From Beta vulgaris subsp. vulgaris (lineage: Eukaryota; Streptophyta; Magnoliopsida; Caryophyllales; Amaranthaceae), in contig NC_079205.1 of NCBI RefSeq assembly GCF_026745355.1, forward strand, positions 60,936,593-61,000,592: DNA of 64,000 nt, read 5' to 3'. Below the pieces are notes generated by a model. That model ran no database searches and was not told where the DNA came from. It was given only the letters and a program-made list of their open reading frames with translations. Position 1 is the stretch's first letter; each line of letters opens with the position of its first letter. This document shows, in pieces, positions 1-12,179 of this stretch. Position numbers and translations under genes: made by a program.

Positions 1-2488
1 TGACCAGATTGGTTAGCCCCACACCTGATAGAGACAATCAATTTTCTTAGAAGAGCATCATCTGTGTATTGTCAAAAAGAGCAAAGATTATGATGCTCGA
101 AGCAAATAATTACAATGTCTTTATGTACTCAGATGAACACCAAAATCCCACCAGGGATGCAGACCTCTAGCTCAATCTTCAAAGCATCATATGCAAAAAC
201 ACAAATACACTACGATATTGACATAATGCAGAAATAACCATATCCTACTAAAAGAGAACTCTGAACATACACCCATTAAACAGGAATATACAAATGAACT
301 CATACAGAAATTTCTGAAAATTATGCAACTGAATGTTTATAAATCTTGATCTCAAAATATTCTGGTCGAAGAGCATAGAATTGTGATTTGCTTAACAACA
401 CAAAAAGAAAAATAAAACTTAGCTAAAGCTCAAAAAAATCAAGTTTTTAAGGGAGATGCAATGCTAAAAATAAGAAGGTCTAACATGCAGGCACAACATC
501 TCATCAGTTACGAGTTAAATGCTAAAGCTGTGCATCAAATGTTTCACTTGTAGCAGAAAATTGCCCCCAAACAATGGACGTCAGACTATGTCCCAAACCT
601 AAGAAAAAAATGTGCATGCAAGACATCGTGCACATATTCTGTGAGAATGCTGGGGAGAATAGAATGACCTTAATCTAACTGAAAGACAGATAGTCCCCAA
701 AAGAACATTCTGAAAGTTTAAAGCTTTTTTATTTTTCTTAAAAATATTCATTCCTTTCTTTACTTTCCGTGGATATTTCATTTATCGTACGAGATAAGGA
801 AATTTATCAGAATGGGATATTACCCAAAAGTTACAGAGGTGTTCCCACTAGTTGCTGGCGAATCTCCAGAGACTTGATCATAATGAAAAGCATCTTCAAC
901 AAAGTATCCAGAAGTTGTGCTCCCATCACCATAAGTAACTTCATATTGACAAGGCATATCTGATTGGCAACCAGATAGAGTTCCCTGGTATATCATAGTA
1001 CACTGCGAATCATCACAGTTGATTAATTTGGCCGTAGATGAACCTTTGGGATCATATAAATTCAGTTTTATCTGCAAGATCACAAGTAGCATAAGTTCCC
1101 GAAACTGATAAACAGAAGAATGAAGTTGTCATTGGGTCAAGAGATTATGCATAACATACTCCTAGCCCACTTTTCTTGGGACAATTGTCACATCCCGCAC
1201 AGTTAATCCACAAAACATCACTTCCTGTATCAATCTGTACATGATACTCCTTAGGAGGCTTTCCAATCTGAATTTTCGTAAAGTATAGCCTACAAACACA
1301 TAAGAGATGTTTTAGAAATTAATAATTTTCCTTTCGAGACAAAGGATATTATAGACCAGGAGCCTCCATACACTATTACACTATGCCATAAATTTTCTAC
1401 GATTTAATAGAAGGCGACTCGCCATCTTTCAATCAGTTTATGATTCAACTGTAGCTCCCTTACAACAAACTCAAACATACACACCGTGTTTCATCTTTTT
1501 TCTTATAAATCAGTCCTGTGAGGAAATATTATGTACACAAGAACCCCCACCCCGAGAAGGGGTAACAATGAATAGGAAATCTTCATCATTCTCTAGGAGT
1601 GAATAATCAATATTATCAAAATAACCCGAAAGTAAATCATTTTTCCGCTTTAGAATGAGCTACATTTCCTCAAAAGTAAGTCTATTTTGGCTAAATCTTA
1701 TCCACCACACAAGGCTAAAATCTAAATTAGGTCTAGAAAAAGCTTCTACCCCCTTTGTTCTGAAATAAATGAAACACTTATCTCAAAAAGCTCTCACATA
1801 AACGAAAGAAGTGTTTCACTTATTTCAGAACACATGAAGTATATTTTTTCCCTCGCTTCTTTATATCCTTTTCACTTTCATAGTTGATTGAATAAGAGTA
1901 AATATGCTAATTTTCTAAATGTAGTAGAATCCTATCATTCTATCAACTAGCCATTCAATGTTTTTTCTTCATAAAACCATCACATTTCTCCTATTTCCAT
2001 TAATTTAACCAACAAAACTATGACATATTCATAACAAGACATATTCATAACAAAACAAACCTCAAAATTTAAACACCATCAATCAATAAAGCCTAAAACA
2101 ATGTCCAATTTACACCCACTTAACCAATTCTAATCAATTTCAAATTAAAAAAAAACATTAAGCATGATCATAAAACAACTAATAGAAGCATACATTCTAA
2201 GCAAAATCAAAAATAAACAAAAAAAGGGTAATTGAAACAACAAAAGAGGAGAGAGAAAAAAGAAACAAACCCAGCATCAGAAGGCTTCCCATTACCACCC
2301 ATAGGAAGATCAATGGCAGCAAGCATTCTTCCATGGCGGCGAACATCATGTGCTCTAAGCTCCTTCAACGTTCTTTTGGTACCTTTATATTTATGTTCTA
2401 CCTTAAAAAATGCATTTCCTGAAACCATTGAAAGTTGAAAACTTTGCAAAATGCAAATACATAAAACCATTAAAATGCGTAGATCCAT
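1..2488 (-). CDS. Aspartic protease (A1 family, plant type), N-terminal part, cut by left edge
   Basis: Pepsin-like secreted or membrane-anchored endopeptidase of the plant aspartic proteinase 36/39-like group. Visible exons on the minus strand: 2488-2271, 1289-1160, 1071-824 and the start of a fourth at 24-1; all joins keep frame and use GT-AG sites. Residues 1-24 are a hydrophobic signal peptide, followed by a basic propeptide-like stretch ([17 protein letters not shown]). The first catalytic motif DTGSD lies at residues 93-97 and is followed by the Cys-rich [11 protein letters not shown] segment. Exon 3 carries [14 protein letters not shown] and the flap-region [14 protein letters not shown]. 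Exon 4 begins with CGANQSG, the usual continuation of SVTFG. The second catalytic Asp and the C-terminus lie outside the window. ATG 2488 is the only start giving a signal peptide. The family call is firm; the exact orthologue is not. Confidence 0.9.
1749..1839. mobile_element. Short Stowaway-like MITE inside protease intron 1
   Basis: An inverted repeat (TGAAATAAATGAAACACTT pairing with GTGTTTCACTTATTTCA) is bounded by TA on both sides, with degenerate CCCCCTTTGTTC / GAACACATGAAG ends. At about 90 bp it is much shorter than other Stowaway copies in this window, so it is probably an internally deleted copy. Confidence 0.5.
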
Positions 2489-3382
2489 GGTACCCAGATT
2501 TTTATGTAAACAACCCAGAAAAACCCCAGATTCAAAATTTCAAATTTTTAATTTTTTTGGGTTTGATTTGTTTTTTTATTATTGTAAATTTAAGTGGAGA
2601 TTAAGAGAGGAAGCTGCTCCTCCATTGACCAGCTTCCTTTATTTTGAGGTTGGAGGAGAGAGAAAGAAGAAGAGAATAGAATTTCAGGAAGAAAAAATGA
2701 CAAGAAGAAGAAAATAGAGAGGGAAGAAAAGAGAGAGATGTTGTTTGCGCTTCTACCTGCAATGGGACTATTTATATTTTTTTATTATTATATATTTATA
2801 TTTTTTTATATGATTTCATTATCTCTATTAGATAAGGGAAGGGAGGAGCAATGGTGTCCTATTTTGAAATCCCTATTTTGCCCTCCTTCCCATTCTAAAT
2901 CACAAATTCACTTACAAATCAAAGGGGGCTTCAAACAAAAATACCAAAAATATAATTATAACAATCACTCACAAGTCAACTAAAATCATAAAATTGCATA
3001 ATTTACGTTATGCAAATCACTAAAATGAGAAAACTTTACAAAAACTTAAAAATTCACTTACAAACTACAACCTATGAAAAAATTGACTTGAAATCAAAGT
3101 GTATACTTTCTTTACAATTTATGGAGTACTGTACTTAATTAAAAAATCAACTAAAAAATTATAATATTATAAATCATAAATAAATTCAATAAAATTTCTA
3201 TTTTGTTAATATAATTAAACTTTCAAAAGTATAAAAAAAAAAAAATGGTGAGAGCTTTAAGTGACAAAAACTAAACCAATCAAATTTCGCAACAAAAAAC
3301 AATTATACTTCGTATGTCTAATGTTCAAATTTTGACTCTTATGTCGAAAAAAATCGAGTTTCTTTTTCGAAAAAAATTCAAG

Positions 3383-3410
3383 CACGCATCGCGTGCAAAA
3401 AATTCTAGTT
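3383..3410 (+). mobile_element. Helitron 3' terminus
   Basis: A GCACGC-ATC-GCGTGC hairpin is followed about 10 bases later by CTAG and then T, the arrangement of plant Helitron 3' ends (hairpin, CTRR, insertion before T). The matching 5' TC end was not located with confidence. The same hairpin occurs at 46624-46640. Confidence 0.45.
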
Positions 3411-4371
3411 TTTAGGAGGCAAGGAAGTATCTAATTTTTTTTTTGCTTCTACAAAATATCTAATTTTGCTTCTTCTAGTGTTCTATAATTCATTAATTTG
3501 TTAGGTTTGTTTTAGTATTACATTTTTGGAATATGGATTTTGCTTATTTAAAAGTAATATTATTGAAAGTTATTTAAAAATGTATATTAAATGATATAAT
3601 ATATCTTGTTTTATAGAAAGAGAAATTGCAAAGTAAAAAAATAAATAAACAAAATACAAAAGGTGGTAAAAAATTTCGATATGATATATATTACATTATT
3701 AGTTGTTATGATATTAGAGGTGATCATTGGGAGGTCGGGGTTTTAGTTGTGGCATCTAAAAAACAGCTCACGCACATATGACGTTGGGAGAAATTTCGGT
3801 TCAGATTTGTGCCCGAAATCCGTTATGATGGGCTAATAACAGACTTTTTAGGCCAAGATCGAGTCGAGCCAAATTTTAAACTAAAAAAATTATTTGAATT
3901 GACAATAGAACTTTACATCTAAATGTGCATCGTAATTTTTAAACACTAAATACAATCTTCTTTCTTTGCTATTTCCTATTGAAATAACTTTTTCATGAAA
4001 TATTTTTTATATTTTGTATTTGTACAACATGATAATTTAATAATTAGTACTAATAATGATTATAAATTAGTACTAATAATGAATATAAATTACATCTAGA
4101 TGAAATTTAATAATAATCGCCTAAATAATGCATGCACGCACCGCGTGCATAGAAGACTATTAAGAATGAAAATGAAATCATCCTCTGATAACCGATCACC
4201 TTGAATAATATTTTCATGTTATGAACGAGAACAATTATTATCACAAGTAATGAACAAATACAAACTCCATAAAATAATTGATTTCAAAATATCTTCGTCA
4301 CTTTTAATCATTTAATTGATCTAATAATTGAAAATCATATTTTTTTGTTGACTAGAAAATAAAAAATTTTA

Positions 4372-4608
4372 CTCCCTCCTTTTCAAAATATAAGACATTA
4401 ATGCTTTACAAAAAATTGTTTTGATCACAAATATCTCTCATAATATGATAAACATTAATTATAAAAAATTATACGGTTGGATCCGTCTTGAAAAATACTC
4501 TAATAATATTATTTTTAATTTATCTTTATCGACATAAATTGAAAGTAATTAATGGTCAAAGTTCGATATCTAATATTGTGCGTGCCTTATGTTTTGAAAT
4601 AGAGGGAG
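4372..4608. mobile_element. Stowaway MITE (copy 1)
   Basis: Starts CTCCCTCCTTTTCAAAATAT and ends with TTTTGAAATAGAGGGAG, flanked by TA on each side. The interior, including CGTCTTGAAAAATACT and CGTGCGTGCCTTAT, is closely shared with the copy at 44996-45221, so they belong to one subfamily. Confidence 0.85.
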
Positions 4609-5539
4609 TATAACTTAAAATCATCTAAAACAAAATACTCCCTCTGATTTGTATTAGTTTACCTATTTCTATGAGGCACATTTGTCGACGCACTAATTCA
4701 AACCTTAATATCTCTTATTATCAATAAGCAAAAATTACAAAAAGTTGATATTTGAATAATTACACATTGAGATGAATCTAGCAAGATCTTACATGATCTT
4801 ATATGATCATGTTTTTCCTTGAGTACAAATCATAAAAGATAGTCAAAATTATATATGTGAATAATCTCAAAAGTTAAAACGGATAAATTAATAAAAATTA
4901 GGGTTCCATAACAAAGAGTAAAGAGAGAAAAAAATTACTCTAAACTCAAGTACATTCAATTTTTGTGTATAAATATTCACTTATTTTAGTACTAGTGTTT
5001 GTTTAGGGAAAAGTCTAAACTATTCCAAAAAAAAAAAAATATACTCATCTAGTTCTAGTACTTTACAGAGTAGATTCTTGTGGTAGGTTTGTTAGTTTGC
5101 ATGCTATTATTCCCCTTTTTTTTCAGGTAAATTTTTTCTCTCATATCAATCTTTCTTTCTCGAGAAAAATTTCTTGAGAATTGATGGAATATAGGATTTC
5201 TGTGTGAAAAGCTTCTGACTTCTGACATTGGAATAAAGTCATCCGCATGACACCTAAAAAACAATTTTAATCAATGAAAAATTGAAGATAAACAAAAAAA
5301 AAACACGTAAAGGAAGGAAAGAAAGAGAAAAAAGAGATCATATGACTTTGGAAGTCATCCCCACATAAGGCATTAACCACGTTGTGAAGCATCATCAATC
5401 AGCATCATCATGCTTGTGGAATGTGGAGTTGTATTGGAATTTGGAATTTGCGCATATGGAACCTTGACTTGCTTGCTATGGTGGATCACCTAACATTCAA
5501 TTACACTTTTTTTTTTTTTTTTGGGTTGGCTCTCAATAG

Positions 5540-6675
5540 TAGGGGTGAAGGTTTGTTAATTATCGCCCTAAAATTACTTAAAATCGTCTCAAATTTATTT
5601 TTTCGGATTATTTAACCCTTTCCTCTTTTCCACACTACCCACCACCCCCACCACCACCCCCTACCTCCCCACTGCCACCTGTGACCCTCCACTGCCGTCA
5701 CCTATCTCCCTCAACCACCACCGTCACCCACCTACGATTGTTGCGAATTTTTTTTAGGCTTGGGCGAACGTCCGCGGTGGACGTTCCATCCATGGTGGAC
5801 GTTCCATCCATGGCCGGAACGTCCAGGCCGCCAGACGTTCCGGCCATGGAGCGAACGTCCACCGCGGACGTTCGCCCAAGCCTAAAAAAATTTCGCGAAA
5901 TTCAATTGAGGGTCGAGGGAGAGCGGTCCACTACTGGTGGTCCTGGTCTCAGGTTGTCGGGGGTGGTGGACCAGTGAGGCCGTCGAAAGTCCGAGTACAG
6001 CGCCACAGCAAGAGGTGGTCGGCGAGTGAGAAGGAGAGGGAGACTCAAGGGTTAAGGGCTTGAGAAGGAGAGAGAGAACTCGGGGGTTAAGGGCTTGTCC
6101 TGGCAGGATCGAAGGTGGGTGGGTGGTGGTGGCAGTATGTTAGGAGGTAGGTGGTGGTGGTGGCAGTCTGACAGGAGGTGGTTGCTTGGCAGGAGGTGGG
6201 TGGTGATGATTTATGAAAAAAAGAGCAAAGGTTATAGAGGTAATTTCAACTATTTTTTGGGCGATTTTATGTAATTGTGGGGTGTTGAGGGTTCAAAAAT
6301 ATTTGATCTAGTTGATTCAATTTGTAATACGATCGACCCAATGTGGTTTTTCAAATATTCGATCCCATTTTTTAGTTTTCAATTATTTCGGATCGGATAT
6401 TCAAAAAATTCGGATCGGATACATATCGGAATTTTCATTTTTGGATATCCAAAGCATGGGAAATTTTCGGATATCCAATTCGAAATATTCATTTTCAAGT
6501 CCGGTGAAATATCCGATAATCCAATCCCAAACTTATTTTATGAACTTTTCCTTTGAAAAATTCAAATTTTTTTAGTTTTCGGATATTCGATTTTTAAGAT
6601 CGGATTCGGAACACATTTTCCCAGATCCGAAATTTCGAATCAGATCGTGTCAGATATCCGAAATGAACACCCCTA
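5540..6675. mobile_element. Non-autonomous hAT element with 8-bp target duplication
   Basis: The ends are TAGGGGTGAAGG and GAACACCCCTA (inverted), flanked by identical 8-bp direct repeats CTCAATAG at 5532-5539 and 6676-6683. That is the hallmark of hAT transposition. The interior has no transposase frame. The right third repeats TTCGGATCGGATA-type motifs, as do many plant hAT derivatives. A second element, roughly 5555-6280, with ends resembling AAAATCGCCC and CCACC/GGTGG arms, appears nested in the left half. Confidence 0.8.
5743..5896. repeat. Near-perfect GC-rich palindrome, foldback core
   Basis: The arms 5743-5786 and 5853-5896 are about 44 bp and nearly perfect inverted copies (GGCTTGGGCGAACGTCCGC pairs with its complement). 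The roughly 66-bp loop itself contains a second inverted repeat built on CCATGGCCGGAACGT. The whole can form a long cruciform or RNA hairpin. A 98-codon open frame across it is a by-product of the palindrome. Confidence 0.85.
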
Positions 6676-7758
6676 CTCAATAGCTATGTATAACAAAATA
6701 GTAATTGTCTTACCCTTACATTATTTTAATCCTTATTCAAAAAAGTAAGTTTAAATGAATTCAATTCAGTAAAAATAAGAAAAAACAAGGTAGGTTTATT
6801 GTTGTTAAAACCTTAATCCAAATCTTATGATCCTATGATTCTACAATCTAGAAGTACCTCGACGATCCCGATTTTCGATTCTATGCAGTATCTTAATTAG
6901 TAGGATCTTCTGATACCAACCACAAAAAATCATATGATATGATCTTAATACGATCTTAATACGATCCTACGACTCTTTTTCTAAAAAATAATACGATAAT
7001 ACAACTCTACGATATGATTTTGTCGTAGAAAATCATAAAGGTAATTTTGCATATTATATTTCTCTTAATATATAGATTTTAGTTTCAGGTTAATTCAATC
7101 TTAGAGTATTGTGTTACTATCACTCTATTCCATCTCCTAATTAATTTATCTAATTTGAACTTATCTTATCTTATCTTATGTTTTTCTGGAAATGAATGAA
7201 AATAAGTTGAACCAAATATTTTATCTTATCTTATTTTATCTTATGGCCCGCGGGCCGGGCCTCATTTTTTATTGCTTTGGACGGGATTTGGGCAAGCCAA
7301 AAATGACTTTTTAGTCTTTTTTCTTACCCGACTCGATTCTGGTCCGAAAAAGCGGACTTTGGGCACAAAATTTTGGTTCGTCCTGACCCCGACCAACGGG
7401 CAATTTTTTTGAGGCCCGACCCGGCCTATGATCACCTCTACATTTTCATCAATAAATAAGATAAATTTCCTTATATTTGCCATGTTAAATATTCGAGGAT
7501 TCTTCTATTGTTGGGAAGTAGAGTAATGTGATATGAGAATATTTTTGCATTATACTTTGACACTCTTCACATACTTTCTTTTACCACAGTCGTAATATAT
7601 GTATAAAGAGAAAACATAATAAGAGGTGTTATTAGATTTGTCAACATATATTTTTAAACATGGCTAAGTTTTTATATATAGACAATTATTGTTAATTAAA
7701 AAATTTATTAATCAAATTTTTATGTTAACAAAAGTGCAAATTAAACTATGTAAATTAA

Positions 7759-7890
7759 TCATATATAATATTAAAGCAAGAAAAAAACATCCAACGTGGC
7801 AGTCCCATATTCTTTCTCACCTCTCATTGCTCTTTGATTTTTCCACCCCTCTCATTCACTTGCCACGTGTCACTTATTAAAGTAATTTTG
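7759..7890 (+). mobile_element. Helitron 5' end
   Basis: TCATATATAATATTAAAGCA follows an A and is succeeded by an ACGTGGCA / TGCCACGT pair. The same opening and layout recur at 8560. The matching 3' end is uncertain; it could share the 3' end at 12410 or end nearer. Confidence 0.4.
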
Positions 7891-8139
7891 CAAATCCTTT
7901 TTAATTGAGGCAATGAAGTGTGTATGGAAAATTAGCACCAAATCAATTCCTTCCAAATTCTTCAAATGTGCTGCTACTATATTATAATTGATTCTTCAAC
8001 ATGGTTTGATGATTCTTTCCAAATATTGGGCTCTTCTTCAGATCAAAACGTATGATTCTTCAACATAGTTATAATATAGTAGCAAAGGCAATTCATTTTG
8101 TATTATGGCTATCAAATTCTTCATCTTCCTAATATTATA

Positions 8140-8422
8140 CTATCTCCGTTTCAATTTAATCTACACACTTACACTTTTTTTTTAGTACACACTTACACTT
8201 TTCACGCATGTCAATGCAAAACTTTGAGGACATATATCTTTAGTTTTGTATTTGTAAAAATTATAAAAAGTACATATTAATAAAATACATACTAATACGA
8301 ATCTAACAAGATCTCACATGACTATGTTTTTATTCACGTATAAATCACAAACGAGGGTCAAAGTGCAATTTGTGAATAGTGTAAAATGTCAAAGTGTGTA
8401 GATTAATATGAAACGGAGGTAG
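8140..8422. mobile_element. Stowaway MITE (copy 2)
   Basis: The ends CTATCTCCGTTTCAATTTAA and TTAATATGAAACGGAGGTAG are inverted copies flanked by TA. The interior contains the widespread phrase ACGAATCTAACAAGATCTCA. Length about 283 bp. Confidence 0.85.
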
Positions 8423-11088
8423 TATATGATAAACAAAATAATTCCTTCCATCTCACCACATGTGGTTTTCATTCTTGCTTAGGGATTGAGAAACTTATGC
8501 TTTATTTAATAGAATTAGGGATTAGGCTTTGAGAAGAATGCAAAATTTTAAACATATCATCATATATAATATTAAAGCAGGAAAAAATTGTCCTACGTGT
8601 CAAGACCTCAACCTTCCTCTGTTCTCCTTCACCCTCAACTTTTCGACCTAATGCTTGCTTACGCCACGTGGCATTGCTAAAAATAATTTTAACAATAATC
8701 AATTAATTCCTCCGATTGTGTAACAATGAAGGAAATAATATCAACTACAATAACTAAAGGAATCAATCAACCAATTATCAATTAAGGAAACAAATCAAAT
8801 ATTAATTTTTTTTTAAAACGAAAATCATATATTATCTTAGCGTCATTCTTATTATTTTCACAAAAACCAGTTATGGAATTATTTTCAAGCTAAATACCAA
8901 TTTAGAGGAGAGAGAAAATATACAATGAAAAAGATGAATTGATATAACAACTTTAAGTTTTTCACTAATACAAGATACTCAAAAAGTCAAAATATGAAAT
9001 TTCAAATATAAAACAAATATTAGCTAAGTACAAGCCAATGGGTGCGTTGGTATAACAACTTTAAGTTTTTCATCACACCTATCAAACTTATATAATATAA
9101 TTAATTTAAAAATTACCTAATTTCAAGCCAATGGGTACATTGGTCTAATAAGTTTTTTTTTTTAATATTATTCACTTTTGGTAATGAATACCACACCATT
9201 ATCATGAGATGCTAGCCCCTTCAAGAAAATATGCAAATGTAATAATAATAGTAATGCAAGTTTATTTTATTACCAAACAAGAAATAAAAAGATGATTTTG
9301 TTGAAAAAAATATAACACACCATGATTATGACTAGAGATTACATATAACAAAAACAATAACAACTCAAATATTCAATTTTTAGTCCCAAAGTGGTTTAGG
9401 TAAGCTAATATGATAATCATAAAAAAATCATATCCATGACCAATACATACTAAAAGTATTTTTTTTTAAAAAACAAAGTTAAAGTGAGAGAGTAAAATAA
9501 GAGTTCATCTATATATATGTTCAAGAAATTGAATTAGGTAAAAAAAAAATGAAAACCAATATATAAGCATCTGTCTACTATAACTAATTTTGACATAACT
9601 ATGATAATATAAGTTTGGAAAATTTAGATAAGATTAAACAAATTTAGATATAATAATTAAGTGTTTTTCAGACAACTTAAGGGAAAATTAAGAAAATGTA
9701 CAAGATAAGTTGTTTAAAGATAAAAATGGATATTCTTCTCATACTAAAAAGTTAAGGTCAAGAGTACATTAAAACATTAATCTATGGCAATTCTCTCTCC
9801 AATTTATTGGATATATATTAATATATTATTCTATTATTGCGACTAAGAAGGTTGACAACCTTAGGCTTAGGGACTAGGGTCACTCAAATATTTTCCCACA
9901 TTCTTACATTCAAATGAAACAAACGATATAAGTACATACACTTATGAACTTACGCTTGATACTAATATCATTTTTAAAGAAAATTCACACACTTTGAATT
10001 TGGCCCATTCTATAAAAATTATAAAATAAAAGAGTAGGAGAGAGAGTGAAAACATGACACATGTGCTTAAATTATAAAATAAAGCTTTTTTAATTTTTAT
10101 AATAGTTTGCGAATTATTTTGCAAGTTTTATGAAATATCCCAAAAAGAAATATGTTGCGTGTATTAAGAAATTAACTAAGAATAGTAATTATATTTCTTT
10201 AATATAATCCAATATTCTTTAACTAATTATTCTTGCAAAAAAAAAAACTAATATAACTGTTCATAAATTTAACATCCTAAACTCAAATTATATATGAAAG
10301 TATGAGTGAATCATGAAGTAGTTGACATTATAGGATATCAATAATTATTTCTTATATGCATGATTAAATATAGTTTCCTTGCTAAAATAGATATTTCTCA
10401 CTTATTCATCATTAAAGTTAAGCAGCGCCATGATTTTCTTATATAATTAATATTGTATAATACTCATTCAGTTAGATGAAATGGGAATGATGTAAGATAA
10501 AATATATCATCAAAATTGTGGTCATTTTAGGGAACTACAAGTAAAATAATTATCTTATAATTTTATATAAAAGTAATGTTACAATTTTTAAACCATAAAT
10601 CGTGTGGACGATATTAGACTGGAAAGAGAGATATCTAATGAGCATTGCGACACTAATTTAGAAGGTGAATCAACAAGATGAGTTAATTGTCAAGCTTATA
10701 TGTAAAAAAAAGGGGGATTTATAAGTATTCAAGTTTAATTGGTTTATAATAGAGTGAAACTGTTTTGAAAAGATCAAATAAAGTTATTGAATTGGAAAAG
10801 TTGTTAATTTATTTAACTTGTTTTTTGGTTTTTTTTTTCTTTGATGTAGAAGATAATATTGAAATGTACATCTTATAAAGAACCTATAAAACACAAATTA
10901 TTATACAAGTAGTGCGTATTTATATTTGTTTACATTTTCTAAATTAGTCTTAATGAATATTAAAACTTTAGTTCGCTTAATATATTCGAAAATTGGTTTT
11001 AGGAAGAAATTAATGAATAAGGGTTAATTGTGGACCATTGAAGTCACTTGAGGTAGTCTTTGGGAGGTGAAAAGTAAATTGAGAAACC

Positions 11089-11350
11089 CTGTATTATACT
11101 CATTCCGTCAGATGGAATGGGAAATAAGGTATGATACAATATATCATCGAAATTGTGATCATTTCAAGTAGCAACGGGGAATAAGGTATTTAGGAAAAAA
11201 GTAGTGGGGAAACCCTGTATGATACTCATTCCACCAGATGAAATGGGGAATAAAGTATGATACAATATATCATCGAAATTGTGGTCATTTTAGGTAGCAA
11301 CGTGGAATAAGGTATTTATACCCCGTATGGTACTCATTCCGTCAGATGAA
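11089..11350. repeat. About 125-bp tandem repeat, two and a half units
   Basis: Units begin ACCCTGTATTATACTCATTCC, ACCCTGTATGATACTCATTCC and CCCCGTATGGTACTCATTCC. Each contains GATACAATATATCATCGAAA. A diverged single unit sits at about 10455-10540. The meaning is unknown; it may be satellite seed sequence carried in the Helitron. Confidence 0.7.
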
Positions 11351-11394
11351 CAAATTTCCTCGAGGTTTCAAAAAAGGCAATTTTAGTTGGTCTG

Positions 11395-11915
11395 TGTCAA
11401 AAGTCAAGGACAATCCCTATCGCATGGTGGGTTTGTATCTCCGAGACCAGTTCTCAGTCATGGCCAATTTTATGTAGCCATTTCTCAGTCATTGGTAAAA
11501 ATTGCCTAATAGTATTCCTATATCAGAAAGATAATGGGAAGTCTAATACTTTAAGGCCATTTCGAGGAAAAAATGAAGATGTAATGTAGAGAGAGTTTCT
11601 GAGACGATTGACCCCCCCACTGGTTACTTGGATGAAAACCAAGTTCGTGCAAATTTTCTCCCTGTTGAGGCGGTTGAGATCATTAACCTTTACCATCTCA
11701 ACCCTTAGATGATGGCTTTCTATGGGGCTACACCAAAATTGGTTTGTTCTACTAAATAAGACCATTACTTTATTAATTTTTTTAAGAATTCCCATACAGT
11801 TGTTGGCGATTCTATTGTATCGGAAGTGTGGAAGAAAATCTGGAATTCCAATCTTCCTAGCTCCTAAGGTGTTGTTGGCTTTACTTATAATGATATAATT
11901 GCTTCTGACTATATT
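11395..11915 (+). pseudogene. Remnant of a LINE-type (non-LTR) reverse transcriptase C-terminus
   Basis: On the plus strand, in shifting frames, I read QVRANFLPVEAVEIINL, then DGFLWGYTKIG, then SEVWKKIWNSNLPS. These match the order and wording of the C-terminal zf-RVT region of plant LINE polyproteins (a W-containing segment, D-x-LWW-x-T-K-x-G, and VWKxIWxxxLPPK). Several in-frame stops and frameshifts show it is dead. The 150-codon minus-strand frame over the same DNA is antisense noise. The identification rests on motif memory only. Confidence 0.5.
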
Positions 11916-11918
11916 ATA

Positions 11919-12179
11919 CTTCCTTCGTTCTTTTTCTACTGCAGCAATTGGGGTTTCACGCTTGCCAATGCTCAATTTTTACTATTAATATCTTTATTTA
12001 CTATTTAGTAAAATTATACACATTTGATATTTTGAAAGTATATATCAAGATGAATCTAACAATACCCCACATGACTATATTTGTCTTTACATAAAAATAA
12101 CAATATATAGTGAAAGGGTATGATAGTGAATGAATAGTGTAAAAATCTCATTGTTATATTAGACTACGAACGGATGAAG
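11919..12179. mobile_element. Stowaway MITE (copy 3, diverged)
   Basis: The ends CTTCCTTCGTTCTTTTTCTA and AGACTACGAACGGATGAAG are imperfect inverted copies flanked by TA. The interior has AAGATGAATCTAACAATACC. Confidence 0.7.

Larger units (their letters stand above)
2489..5531. other. Gene-free AT-rich spacer upstream of the protease
   Basis: This holds the protease promoter side, a Helitron-type 3' end near 3410, a second hairpin-like end near 4135-4160, one clear Stowaway MITE and a degenerate one beginning near 4637 (ACTCCCTCTG, no matching right end). A stretch at 3716-3860 (AGAGGTGATCATTGG then gcccg-rich sequence) resembles an hAT terminus, with a similar inverted end at about 7425-7441. 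No open frame here looks like a protein I know. Confidence 0.5.

Noticed and set aside
5681..5977. 98-codon open frame rich in DVPSM and RTS repeats
   Set aside because: It is produced by the GC-rich palindrome within a transposon; low complexity and no start context.
3716..7441. A single large hAT element from AGAGGTGATCATTGG to its inverted copy
   Set aside because: The ends resemble each other, but no matching 8-bp flanks are found and another complete hAT element lies between them; more likely two separate degraded termini.
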